Of a stretch of DNA of 30,219 bases, positions 1 through 8,147 are shown piece by piece. The DNA lies in the NCBI GenBank assembly GCA_013151315.1, contig JAADIN010000048.1, forward strand, positions 1-30,219, written 5' to 3'. A model generated the notes under the pieces. It did no database searches. It had not been told where the DNA came from and saw nothing but the letters and a program-made list of their open reading frames with translations. Numbering within the stretch: the first letter of the stretch is position 1; every line of letters begins with the position of its first letter. The stretch comes from Planctomycetota bacterium. GTDB lineage: Bacteria; Planctomycetota; Planctomycetia; Pirellulales; Lacipirellulaceae. Made by a program: the position numbers and the translations under genes.

Positions 1-199
1 GTTTGTCCAACCGCCGCGTGTATGGAGGCGTAGCAACGTTTTATTCGCCACGTCTTGTTGCAATTTCAAAACTGGCTTCATTCAGGCAAATCACTGCAAA
101 TTTAGGAGCCTGCCAATACTATCGAAGTGGTGTTTACCAAGAAGTGTCAAAAAGGAGGGGGCAAATTAGGACCCTTCTATTTCAGCGTGAATCGATAAA
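1..199. other. Window-edge sequence with no supported gene
   Basis: This stretch lies downstream of the hybrid kinase gene that is read leftwards and ends at 200. An open frame runs through it on the plus strand and into the kinase, but it has no recognisable protein features and is antisense to a real gene at its 3' part. I see no convincing stem followed by a T-run that would serve as a terminator. Confidence 0.5.
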
Positions 200-1900
200 T
201 CAGCAAGCCCTTTGTGCCGCCCTTTGGCAATACTTGGACACCATCAGAAGAAACGTTTCTCGTTCAATAGGCTTCGTGGTATAGTCGTCGCAGCCTGCCT
301 CGATACATTTCTTCCGGTCGTGCTTCATCGCATAGGCGGTCAAAGCGACGATGGGGTTTTCATATCCTTCGGCGCGTAATTTTCTTGTTGCGCCATAACC
401 GTCAAGCACAGGCATCTGTATGTCCATAAGAATAAGATCGAAGGGATTGTTTTCTTCCTTTGCGGCCAGAGCAAGCTCTACGCCCACCTGTCCGTTTTCG
501 GCCAGAGTCACTTCGGCTCCCGCGTTTTTCAGCACACAAGAAATGAGCCGTTGGAAGTCGGGAGCATCTTCTACGACCAGGACGTTGCCAGAGAGCCTAA
601 CCGCCAATGGCGAGACAGAGACACTTGTTCTTTCAGGAGCGCCTGTTTCGGAAGATTCTTCGATTTCTTCAACCTTATTTTGAACTTCCGTTTCGAGGGT
701 AACGGCAAATGTACTTCCTCCTCCCAAGACGCTTTCCACGGTAAGGTTGCCGCCAAGGAGCTCCGTCAGTCGCTTGGAAATCACCAGTCCAAGGCCTGTC
801 CCTCCGAACCGACGCGCAGTCGACTTCTCAGCCTGTGCATACGAATTGAAAAGTTCGGCCTGTTGTTCTGGCGACAATCCAATACCGGTATCTATGATTT
901 CAAAGCGAATGTGTGGATTCAGCGTGCCGCGATCGTCGTCCATTTTGGCGACCAGTCGCACTCCGCCGGTTTCCGTAAACTTGATCGCGTTGCTCACGAG
1001 ATTGACCAAAATTTGGCATAAACGAGTTGGATCGGTCTGAATCAGGTTCGGTATTTGGCCCTCCTGTTGAACCTCAAGCGAAATGCCTTTGCCCTTGGCT
1101 TGCTGTTGCAAAAGAGAAACGACATTCGTGAGTATCTGCTGGGGTGAGCATTCGATGCGTTCGGCAGTCATTTTCCCAGCGTCCATTTTCGACAAGTCGA
1201 GAATATCGTTAAGAAGTGCAAGCAGGTGAGCTCCATTGCGACGGATGACTTCGAGCGAATCGGAAGCCTCGGGTCCCCAGTTCTCCTCAATCATCAGATC
1301 GGTATAACCCAAGATAGCAGTCAGAGGGGTACGAATTTCGTGGCTCATCGTGGCGAGAATATCATCGCCTGTCGCATTTTCAGTGGTTTTCACTCCAGAC
1401 TTTTCATGCTCCAGTTGCTCGATACGCGACCGAAATTGATGGATCTGCCGCTCGACGTAAGTCTTTGCCTGTTCGACGTCTTCCAGTTGGTTCAACGTGA
1501 ATTCCAGCAGGTCTCGGTCCTTTTTGGAGGCTTCCTTTTGCTCCAATGCTTGGCGAACAATAAGGCCAAGTTCTACGACGTCGCATGGTTTGGTAAGAAA
1601 TCGATAAACGCCGCCCTCATTGATCGCTCGAATTACCGCCGGGATGCTCGGCTGGCCAGTAAGCACAATGCGCACGACCTCAGGAAAATGCTCGGCGACC
1701 CACGCTAGCAGCTTGGTGCCACTCATGCCGGGCATGTTTTCGTCGGAAACGATAAGATCGATGTCATGGGCTTTGAGAATGGCGATCGCTTCCTCAGCGG
1801 AGCGTGACGTATAGGTTCTATACGGCTGCTTTCGGAACGCACGGCTCAAAGAGTGCAGTATATTCGGTTCATCATCGACTAAGAGTATGGTGTGGTTCAT
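200..1900 (-). CDS. Hybrid histidine kinase, receiver-kinase-receiver
   Basis: This is a cytoplasmic phosphorelay protein of 566 residues with no membrane segment. An N-terminal receiver (about 1-120; acceptor D53, K104 in FLTKP) is followed by a coiled coil (about 120-168). The HisKA region has its phosphoryl-accepting H187 in the SHEIRTPL motif. The HATPase_c domain shows an N-box around N304, DTGIGL at 337-342 and GGTGLGL at 366-372. A second receiver (about 438-560) has D493 and K543. The start is firmly supported: AAGGAG lies 6 bases before the ATG. A receiver in front of the kinase suggests that it takes phosphoryl groups or interacts with another kinase in the cluster, and that the C-terminal receiver accepts phosphate from H187. 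It is the last gene of a seven-gene minus-strand island, 68 bases after the previous stop. The signal sensed is unknown. Confidence 0.93.
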   Translation of the reverse strand: MNHTILLVDDEPNILHSLSRAFRKQPYRTYTSRSAEEAIAILKAHDIDLIVSDENMPGMSGTKLLAWVAEHFPEVVRIVLTGQPSIPAVIRAINEGGVYRFLTKPCDVVELGLIVRQALEQKEASKKDRDLLEFTLNQLEDVEQAKTYVERQIHQFRSRIEQLEHEKSGVKTTENATGDDILATMSHEIRTPLTAILGYTDLMIEENWGPEASDSLEVIRRNGAHLLALLNDILDLSKMDAGKMTAERIECSPQQILTNVVSLLQQQAKGKGISLEVQQEGQIPNLIQTDPTRLCQILVNLVSNAIKFTETGGVRLVAKMDDDRGTLNPHIRFEIIDTGIGLSPEQQAELFNSYAQAEKSTARRFGGTGLGLVISKRLTELLGGNLTVESVLGGGSTFAVTLETEVQNKVEEIEESSETGAPERTSVSVSPLAVRLSGNVLVVEDAPDFQRLISCVLKNAGAEVTLAENGQVGVELALAAKEENNPFDLILMDIQMPVLDGYGATRKLRAEGYENPIVALTAYAMKHDRKKCIEAGCDDYTTKPIERETFLLMVSKYCQRAAQRAC

Positions 1901-1968
1901 CGTATCTCCTTCACGGATTGTTTTTTTGAAACATGAAAACTTTGCTAGTGCTTTGTCAGTATTGAAAA

Positions 1969-3132
1969 TTAGGATTTGTCAAAGCACTCGACTTGCGAGA
2001 GAGGGCAACGAACATGAATGGGCTCTTGAACCCCTTTTGCCGTTCCTAGGAATTTTTTTAGCCGCTCGCACATGGACAGGGTTACCTCTTGGCCGCTGGT
2101 GAGAAGCAGGTCTCCCTGCTTACTTAGGACGTGCTCCTCCAAAACCATCCCCTCCTCCAGTTGGCTGATTGACACCGAATTGACGACGTACTTAATGCCC
2201 AAGACCGACGCCAGCGAATCGAGGAGGTTTGGGTCGTACCATCCTTCTCGGTCGCGAATAATTCGAAGTGTCAGCTCTGTCGTTTTCTCGGCCGCAATAA
2301 GTTGCACCACGTCGATGACGAGTTTGAGAATTCGGGCACCCAAGGGAATTTGGTCTGCTTGTTTTTCATCGTTCGGCATGCCCGAGCCATTAAAACACTT
2401 CTGCTGGTAGGCGATAATTTCGGCGGCCCCTCGAAGGCGGGGGATTTTTGAAATCAAGTTGTATCCAGCTTGCGGATGGTCTTGATAGGTTTGCAATTCC
2501 TCGTCTGTGAGGGTCTCTCCGTTTGAAAGTTTTGCTAAGGTCGCCTCAGGGACGGTGACACACCCAACTTGGCAAAGCATGGCCGCGATTTCAATTTCCC
2601 ACGCATTGGGTACCTGGAGTTCCTGGCACATTTGGCGGACGAGACGCCGGATACTTGTGGTCTGCCCGAAAGCTGCGGGATTTACCAGCGAGAGAACCTC
2701 GGTCAATACGCTCACGCTACCGCTCAAGGTTTTTGACAGAAGATCGCGTTCGGCAGTGACGAGTTGATACTGCTTAATGCCCGCCTCAATCGCCTCGATC
2801 AGAGTCTCGGGGGCACAAGGTTTGGTGAGAAAACGAAAAATGCGTCCTTCGTTGACCGCATTGCTGGCGGTCTGCTGGTCGGCATTTCCGGTGAGCATCA
2901 TCCGCACGCTTTCCGGAGCGAGTTGACAGGCTGCATTGAGGAATTGGATCCCATCCATCTCGGGCATCTGCATGTCGGACACGATAACGGCAAAGGGCCC
3001 CTCTTTAGCGACGGCTTCCAATCCTTCTTTCCCTCCAATGGCTGTCTCAACTTGAAAATGTTTGCGCAGCTGACGCTTGAATCCTTGCAGGATATTTGGG
3101 TCGTCATCAACAAGAAGAATTTTTTGGTTCAT
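1969..3132 (-). CDS. Response regulator with degenerate HD-GYP output domain
   Basis: This protein has 387 residues. The receiver occupies about 1-120, with acceptor D53 in VSDMQMP and K104 in FLTKP. The C-terminal part (about 135-380) aligns with the HD-GYP fold but has lost its catalytic signatures. The HD pair is Cys-Gln (C187, Q188 in MLCQVG). The downstream HHExxxGxGYP block reads YQQKCFNGSGMP at 242-253, so both metal-binding histidines and the Tyr of GYP are gone. The structural HP at 219-220 remains. I infer a non-hydrolytic domain that may bind a ligand or another protein. AAAGG lies about 10 bases before the ATG, which supports the start. The 68-base gap upstream separates it from the HDOD gene, so it may form a separate transcript with the hybrid kinase or be read through. 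Confidence 0.9.
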   Translation of the reverse strand: MNQKILLVDDDPNILQGFKRQLRKHFQVETAIGGKEGLEAVAKEGPFAVIVSDMQMPEMDGIQFLNAACQLAPESVRMMLTGNADQQTASNAVNEGRIFRFLTKPCAPETLIEAIEAGIKQYQLVTAERDLLSKTLSGSVSVLTEVLSLVNPAAFGQTTSIRRLVRQMCQELQVPNAWEIEIAAMLCQVGCVTVPEATLAKLSNGETLTDEELQTYQDHPQAGYNLISKIPRLRGAAEIIAYQQKCFNGSGMPNDEKQADQIPLGARILKLVIDVVQLIAAEKTTELTLRIIRDREGWYDPNLLDSLASVLGIKYVVNSVSISQLEEGMVLEEHVLSKQGDLLLTSGQEVTLSMCERLKKFLGTAKGVQEPIHVRCPLSQVECFDKS

Positions 3133-3200
3133 GGTAGTTCAACCTTTTTAGCTATTAGCGTTTAGCCAGAGGGGAAACTCTGAGCCTTTCTCGCTAAGAG
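3133..3200. repeat. Intergenic spacer with GTTAGC-type repeats and a small hairpin
   Basis: On the minus strand this spacer carries several close variants of GTTAGC/CTTAGC/GCTAA, running just past 3200 into the end of the HDOD gene. It also has a small stem (CAGAG at 3167-3171, CTCTG at 3178-3182). No T-run follows, so a classical terminator is not supported. The repeats may be a decayed dispersed element. Confidence 0.35.
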
Positions 3201-4412
3201 CTAACCGCTAACCGTTATTTTGCTATTCGCCATCTCTCGCCATGTCGGAAGTTGATCGGCAACCCCGCAGTCCTCTAAGTAATCCATGTCCATGTTGAGA
3301 TCGACCGTGATGTTACTGTCGGAAGCCTGGGTCTCGTTCACTAAAACATTAGCGACATGGACTGCCGTCAAGGGGCTAAAATCTTCCGCCATACATTTCC
3401 TCGGGTGGTGGTGAAAGGCCGTTGCCTCGACGATCGAGTCGGTCATGCCCCAGAGGCCAAGTAGGTAGGCTCCCACGTTTGCGTGGCATGCACCGAGACA
3501 TTCGAGCTCGGCATCACACAAAGAGACTTGATTTTCCCGTGCAAACGTCAATGTTTTCCCGTATTGCTCATGGATGTTTGCTACCAACAATAACTGTCCG
3601 ACATCATGAAGTAATCCTGCGAGTAGCGCATCTTCCGCCAACTCTTTGTCATCGCTTTGACTCTGGGCAATTTGCTGGGCAAGCTGGCTTACCGCCAGAC
3701 TGTGTTCCATGAGCGCATCCATGGAAAACCCTTGGTAATTCTCCGAGGAAAACTGCGAAAAGATACCTGCCGAAAGCACGAGTGGTTTGATCACATTGAG
3801 GCCAAGCATTGCCGCCGCATGGGTTGGGCTCTCGACGCGTCGCGGAATGCCAAAAAAGGAAGAGTTGACCATTTGCATGAGCTTGGCAGACATGGCGACA
3901 TCTTGGGTAATGAGCTCTGCGACCCCTTGAACCGAAGCCTCCTCTGACTGCAACTCCTCCAGCAGCTCGGTGTAAATGTGCGGCAGACTGGGGAGCGTCG
4001 TCACTTGGGAAACAAGCCGTATGAGCGACTCTTCGCTTAGCGTGTCTCGGAGAGAGCAAGCGCGAGCGACCGTCGATTTCAACGCCTCGGCATCGCAGGG
4101 CTTCGACAAATACTGGTGCGCCGGGGTAACCGCTCGCAGGACGCTAGTCTGGTCGGCCTGACCTGACAGAATGATCCGCACCGTTCCAGGATATCGGGTC
4201 ATTGTCTCCGCGAGAAGCTGACTGCCCTCCATTCCCGGCATTCGCATGTCGCTTACCACGACATCAAACGGTGAGACGGCCATCAGCGCCAGCGCCTCCT
4301 CGCCGCTTTCGGCAAACTCCATTTGCCACGCGTCGCGCTGGCCGCGCAGCATGCGACGGAGTCCGGCCAAGACGTTGGGTTGATCGTCAACAAATAGTAC
4401 ACGCATTTTCAT
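3201..4412 (-). CDS. Response regulator with HDOD output domain
   Basis: This protein has 403 residues. The receiver lies at about 1-120 (D55 in VSDMRMP, K104 in YLSKP). A HDOD domain follows at about 130-345, with TLPSLPHIYTELL at its start, the core NSSFFG block, and LLHDVGQ at 266-272. HDOD proteins act as signalling scaffolds or ligand binders and have no established enzymatic activity. The frame is open further upstream to 4598, but the extension is an out-of-frame reading of the preceding kinase's 3' end. I chose the ATG at 4412 because AAGGAG lies about 9 bases before it and the receiver motif MRVLFVDD begins there. The start overlaps the upstream kinase gene by 26 bases, which implies translational coupling and makes that kinase the likely phosphodonor. 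Confidence 0.9.
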   Translation of the reverse strand: MKMRVLFVDDQPNVLAGLRRMLRGQRDAWQMEFAESGEEALALMAVSPFDVVVSDMRMPGMEGSQLLAETMTRYPGTVRIILSGQADQTSVLRAVTPAHQYLSKPCDAEALKSTVARACSLRDTLSEESLIRLVSQVTTLPSLPHIYTELLEELQSEEASVQGVAELITQDVAMSAKLMQMVNSSFFGIPRRVESPTHAAAMLGLNVIKPLVLSAGIFSQFSSENYQGFSMDALMEHSLAVSQLAQQIAQSQSDDKELAEDALLAGLLHDVGQLLLVANIHEQYGKTLTFARENQVSLCDAELECLGACHANVGAYLLGLWGMTDSIVEATAFHHHPRKCMAEDFSPLTAVHVANVLVNETQASDSNITVDLNMDMDYLEDCGVADQLPTWREMANSKITVSG

Positions 4413-5637
4413 GCTCACCCGCTCCTTGTGTTTGTCGTTCCTCTTCGATAGGCAGCCGAACAAGGAACGTGGTCCCTTTGCCGAGTTCGGTTTCGCAGTC
4501 GATGGTGCCGCCGTGCTTATCAACCACCACCGAACGTGCGATCGCCAAGCCTTGTCCTGTTCCCTTGCCAACTCCCTTGGTTGTGAAAAAGGGGTCAAAA
4601 ATTCTTGCCCGAACGTCTTCTGGGATTCCTGTGCCCGTGTCGCGAATGAATATCTCTACCCATTCGCCATCGCGACGAGTGCCTACTGTAATCGTGCCCT
4701 TTTCTGTTTTGTCATCACCCAACGTATCACCGATCGCGTGCGCTGCGTTGACAATCAGGTTCAAGAAGACTTGGTTCAACTCGGCCGGAAGGCAAGAGAC
4801 CTGTGGGAGTTCGGAGTCGAACTCCGTCACCATCTCGGCCACGTATTTCCACTCGCTGTGAGCCACGGTAACCGTGGTCTCAATGGCATGCGATAAGTTG
4901 ACGAGGCTTTTTTCTTCGGTTCCAGGATGCGAGAACTCTTTCATGGCCCTGACGATCTTTGCCACCCGCTCGACGCCACTGAGGGATTGGTCAATGGCCT
5001 GGGGGATTTCTTCCGTCAAGTATTCAACATCCGTCTGTTTGAGGGTTGCTTCAATTTCCACCACCAGTTGCTCATCCACTGTGCCGCTCTTGGTCGCTTG
5101 CAATAACTTTTCGAAACTGTCTAGCACGGTTTTGATGTCGCCAAACGCGTCTTTGAGAAACCGCGTGTTGTCGCCCACATATTGAGTCGGCGTGTTGATT
5201 TCATGGGCGATGCCCGCCGCCAGTTGGCCGACGGATTCCAGCTTTTGGGCCTGGGCCAACTCCATTTGGAGAGCGATAATACGAGCACCGACCGCGAGTC
5301 GGGCCAGCAGCTCCTCGTCTCGGAAAGGCTTGCTAACGTGATCGCTTGCGCCCGCCTGAAAAGCTTCGACGATGTCCTCAGGCCGATTTTTTCCGGTCAG
5401 GAGGATGGCATAAACCCAGTTTGTGGATTTTTGTTCCCTTATCTTCTGGCAAACCTCGAGCCCGCTCATGCCTGGCATCATCCAATCGATCACAGCAAGG
5501 TGGCATCCGCCGTTGGAAATCACTTCCCATGCCTGCTCGCCATCTTCGCAGGCAAGCACGTCGTAGCCCGCTCCTTCCAGCGTGTCTTGCAACATGGTTC
5601 GCGTAAGCGCACTGTCATCAGCTATTAGAACTCGCAT
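4387..5637 (-). CDS. Receiver-histidine kinase fusion
   Basis: This is a soluble protein of 416 residues. An N-terminal receiver (D51 in VIDWMMP, K103 in VSKPF) is linked by a short helix to a transmitter with H145 in GIAHEINTPTQYVGDN. That sequence belongs to an HWE-unlike HisKA subtype often seen in PAS-kinase proteins. ATPase motifs follow: NLIVNAAHA (N-box), DTGTGIP, and GTGQGLA. The transmitter matches that of the neighbouring membrane kinase over about 270 residues with roughly 36 differences by eye, so the two come from a local duplication. The frame is open up to 5793, but the ATG at 5637 has GGAGG 6 bases upstream and starts the receiver. It overlaps the upstream kinase gene by 20 bases and the downstream HDOD gene by 26 bases, so the three form a coupled operon. 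Confidence 0.92.
   Translation of the reverse strand: MRVLIADDSALTRTMLQDTLEGAGYDVLACEDGEQAWEVISNGGCHLAVIDWMMPGMSGLEVCQKIREQKSTNWVYAILLTGKNRPEDIVEAFQAGASDHVSKPFRDEELLARLAVGARIIALQMELAQAQKLESVGQLAAGIAHEINTPTQYVGDNTRFLKDAFGDIKTVLDSFEKLLQATKSGTVDEQLVVEIEATLKQTDVEYLTEEIPQAIDQSLSGVERVAKIVRAMKEFSHPGTEEKSLVNLSHAIETTVTVAHSEWKYVAEMVTEFDSELPQVSCLPAELNQVFLNLIVNAAHAIGDTLGDDKTEKGTITVGTRRDGEWVEIFIRDTGTGIPEDVRARIFDPFFTTKGVGKGTGQGLAIARSVVVDKHGGTIDCETELGKGTTFLVRLPIEEERQTQGAGEHENACTIC
4454..5259. repeat. Direct repeat, copy 1: duplicated kinase transmitter module
   Basis: About 800 bases that code for the HisKA-HATPase part of this kinase recur at 5676-6481 with a constant offset of 1222 bases. I saw no insertion or deletion. 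Protein identity is about 87 percent by eye and some DNA blocks are identical. Recent tandem duplication or continuing gene conversion would explain this. Confidence 0.85.
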
Positions 5638-7729
5638 CGTCGACCTCCGAGAGTTGTCGAGAAGAATGGATTGGTAGCCGAACAAGGAACGTGGTCCCTT
5701 TGCCGGTCTCAGTTTCGCAGTCGATGGTGCCGCCGTGCTTGTCGACCACCACCGAGCGGGCGATCGCCAGACCTTGCCCTGTCCCCCTACCAACTTCTTT
5801 GGTGGTAAAGAAGGGGTCGAATATCCTTGTTCGAACGTCTTGTGGAATCCCGGTCCCTGTATCGCGGATGAAAATCTCTACCCAATCCCCATCGCGACGA
5901 GTGCCTACCGTGATCGTGCCCTTTTCCGTGGCATCATCGCCCAACGTATCACCAACCGCGTGCGCTGCATTGACAATCAGGTTCAAGAAGACCTGATTCA
6001 ACTCGCCTGGAAGGCCAGGCACTACTGGCAACTCAAGATCAAACTCGGTGATCATCTCGGCCACGTACTTCCACTCGTTACGAGCCACCGTAATCGTGGT
6101 CTCGATGGCCTCGGTCAGGTTGACGAGGCTTTTTTCCTCGGTCCCAGGGTGCGAGAACTCTTTCATGGCCCTGACGATCTTTGCCACTCGCTCGACCCCA
6201 TCGAGCGATTGGCCAATAGCTTGGGGGATTTCTTCTCTCAAATACTCGATATCCGCCCGTTGGAGGGTCGCTTCAACTTCTGCCACCAGTTGCTCATCGA
6301 CCGATCTCTCTTTGGCTGCCTGCAATAGCTTTTCGAAGCTGTCGAACACCGTGTCGATGTCTCCAAACGCGTCTTTGAGAAACCGCGTGTTGTCGCCTAC
6401 ATATTGAGTCGGCGTGTTGATCTCGTGGGCGATGCCTGCCGCTAGCTGGCCGACAGCTTCCAGTTTTTGTGCATGTGCCAATTCGGTTTGCAGTTGGTGC
6501 CGCTGAGTGACGTCGCGAATAATCGCCGTAAGCAAATACGCGTTGTCCAAATGAACTTCGCTCACGGCAAGTTCCATCGGGAAGAGGGTGCCGTCTTTCC
6601 GCTTGCCCTCGACTTCTCGATTGATTCCAGCGGCCTTCGCGTGGTCGGTACGCAGATAGTTGGTGGGGTGTTGGTTGGGTTTCTCTCCTGAGGGTGGTGG
6701 AATCAGCATCGAAACGTTCTTGCCAACCACCTCCTCCGTCCTGAAACCGAACATCTTGGCGGCCGCCTCGTTGAAAGACTCCACCACTCCTTGCGCATTG
6801 ATCGTCACAATTCCTTCGTTGGCTGTCTCCAAAATCGCCTGCAAGCGAGCTTCTCGCTCCTCCAACAATCGGACCGTTTTAATTTGTTTCTCTGTGGCAG
6901 ATTGAAGTTCCTGCGTGCGACCAATCACACGCTGTTCCAACTGTCTCGATTCTTCGCGCTGCTTACGGACGACAAGCGATATACAACTGAACCCCAAGAT
7001 GCCTATTCCAACAATCACCCACCACGATTCCTGTAAAGCAGCTTCGGTCTTCGTGGTCGCGTATTTCATGGGAAAAGAGACCTCAAGGATCCCTCGCACA
7101 TCCCCTTCTCGCCAATCGTTCTTCGGCGTGTCCGGGTGGGTATTGTGACAATGGACGCAACTCGCCCGCATACGATCGGCAACGGCATACCGAACCGTGG
7201 AATGGCCGTTTTCGTCTTGGAAGCGGTAGAATGGTTTGTTGGGGTTCTGAGTGACAGAAGCCCAAGCCTCACGCGAAAAGTCGTCTTTCAACCCGCCCGT
7301 CTTGCTGCGCCAGGGGAATGGATAGGGACTGTACAACTGGGTTTGGCCCCCCCCCTCATTCTTGGCCAAACGATTTCCTAAAAGCATGCTTAATGTGGCT
7401 GGAAGGGGAATGGCCCCAGGTCGATTCTTGTAATCATGCGTGATTTCGAGGCCATGACTCTTTGCCGTACTGACAACTTCCGAGGTGTATAGCGAACGAA
7501 ATTCTGCCACCGCCTCGGAGTACCGAGCAGCGTGCTGGATTGCTGACAATTCGACTAGCTGCGAACTTTGGCGTGCTTGATGCCATGAGAGACCAGCAAT
7601 AGCGAAGGCAAATAGCACCGAAAACGTGATGACGGTTCGGTCGCATAATAGACCGACGAGACCGCCAGTCGTGCTCCCAGTCGACCGTCGGAGATTCCCG
7701 AAGAGAGCCTCCTTGTTTTTTAGTTCCAT
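5618..7729 (-). CDS. Membrane sensor kinase: CxxCH (Tll0287/DUF3365-like) domain, PAS, histidine kinase
   Basis: This protein has 703 residues from the chosen ATG. One membrane helix lies at about 33-49 and another at about 236-255, framing an extracytoplasmic domain of about 185 residues. Near its end is C191-V-H-C194-H195, a c-type haem attachment motif, followed by NTHPDTPKNDW. This resembles the Tll0287-like/DUF3365 sensor family, which points to redox or gas sensing (inference). A linker coiled coil and a PAS domain (about 295-410, with GIVTINAQG and the RKDGTLFP loop) lead to the transmitter with H435 in GIAHEINTP and intact ATPase motifs. It has no receiver, so it probably phosphorylates receivers of adjacent genes. 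The frame also allows a GTG at 7837. I prefer the ATG at 7729 because AAGGGG lies shortly before it and the extra 36 residues look non-native. Confidence 0.9.
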   Translation of the reverse strand: MELKNKEALFGNLRRSTGSTTGGLVGLLCDRTVITFSVLFAFAIAGLSWHQARQSSQLVELSAIQHAARYSEAVAEFRSLYTSEVVSTAKSHGLEITHDYKNRPGAIPLPATLSMLLGNRLAKNEGGGQTQLYSPYPFPWRSKTGGLKDDFSREAWASVTQNPNKPFYRFQDENGHSTVRYAVADRMRASCVHCHNTHPDTPKNDWREGDVRGILEVSFPMKYATTKTEAALQESWWVIVGIGILGFSCISLVVRKQREESRQLEQRVIGRTQELQSATEKQIKTVRLLEEREARLQAILETANEGIVTINAQGVVESFNEAAAKMFGFRTEEVVGKNVSMLIPPPSGEKPNQHPTNYLRTDHAKAAGINREVEGKRKDGTLFPMELAVSEVHLDNAYLLTAIIRDVTQRHQLQTELAHAQKLEAVGQLAAGIAHEINTPTQYVGDNTRFLKDAFGDIDTVFDSFEKLLQAAKERSVDEQLVAEVEATLQRADIEYLREEIPQAIGQSLDGVERVAKIVRAMKEFSHPGTEEKSLVNLTEAIETTITVARNEWKYVAEMITEFDLELPVVPGLPGELNQVFLNLIVNAAHAVGDTLGDDATEKGTITVGTRRDGDWVEIFIRDTGTGIPQDVRTRIFDPFFTTKEVGRGTGQGLAIARSVVVDKHGGTIDCETETGKGTTFLVRLPIHSSRQLSEVDDASSNS
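5676..6481. repeat. Direct repeat, copy 2: duplicated kinase transmitter module
   Basis: This is the partner of the repeat at 4454-5259 and encodes the HisKA-HATPase module of the membrane kinase. Divergence is concentrated in the helix after the phospho-acceptor region and in scattered conservative replacements, while the catalytic blocks are unchanged. Confidence 0.85.
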
Positions 7730-8147
7730 TTCCCTGCCCCTTAGCCTCTTTCGCTTTTTTGAAAGGAGCCGATTTGAATTTGAGTCGCATACCATTGCTA
7801 TGGCCTTGCTAAGTAAAGGCCGCAAGAGAGTTTGCACATTCTGCTTTCACAACAGTAGGTTGTTAATTTCAGCAGTCGCAAGAAGAATACTTTTCAATCG
7901 AAACGAATTGATGCATTCACACCTAACCCGTGACGCGAGCAGCTTACAGAATGACAAAGAGCCTGCTAGAAATTTATGCAGTAGGTACTTTTGCACCAGA
8001 CATGGGATTTTTACATCCATTCGCAATTTTATGTTCGTAAGCTCCAAAGCGAGCCGGCTCGTCCCCGAGCCCGAATACCATGGACAGATCGCTTGAGCAA
8101 AAAACGCAAAGGACAACCGATTCAGAGCCTAGCTATCAAACTACTGC
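7730..8147. other. Intergenic region between two signalling genes
   Basis: These 418 bases separate the stop of the receiver-HD-GYP gene from the start of the membrane kinase, and I recognise no gene in them. At 8050-8061 there is a 12-base palindrome (CGAGCCGGCTCG). It overlaps a short stem at 8056-8071 (GGCTCG, four-base loop, CGAGCC) that could weakly terminate the upstream gene, though no T-run follows. The AT-rich part at 7840-7960 is the likeliest place for a minus-strand promoter of the kinase operon, but no clear promoter boxes were found. Confidence 0.4.

Noticed and set aside
4413..4598. N-terminal extension of the HDOD regulator, with a similar-looking extension before the receiver-kinase (5638-5793)
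   Set aside because: The two extensions resemble each other only because both are out-of-frame readings of the duplicated kinase 3' ends. Good ribosome sites lie directly before the receiver starts.
8050..8071. Rho-independent terminator after the HD-GYP gene
   Set aside because: The stem is only six base pairs and no T-run follows on the minus strand. It is mentioned only as a weak structure.
7847..8116. 89-codon minus-strand frame in the 7730-8147 gap
   Set aside because: It begins with TTG, has no ribosome site, and shows no protein pattern that I recognise.
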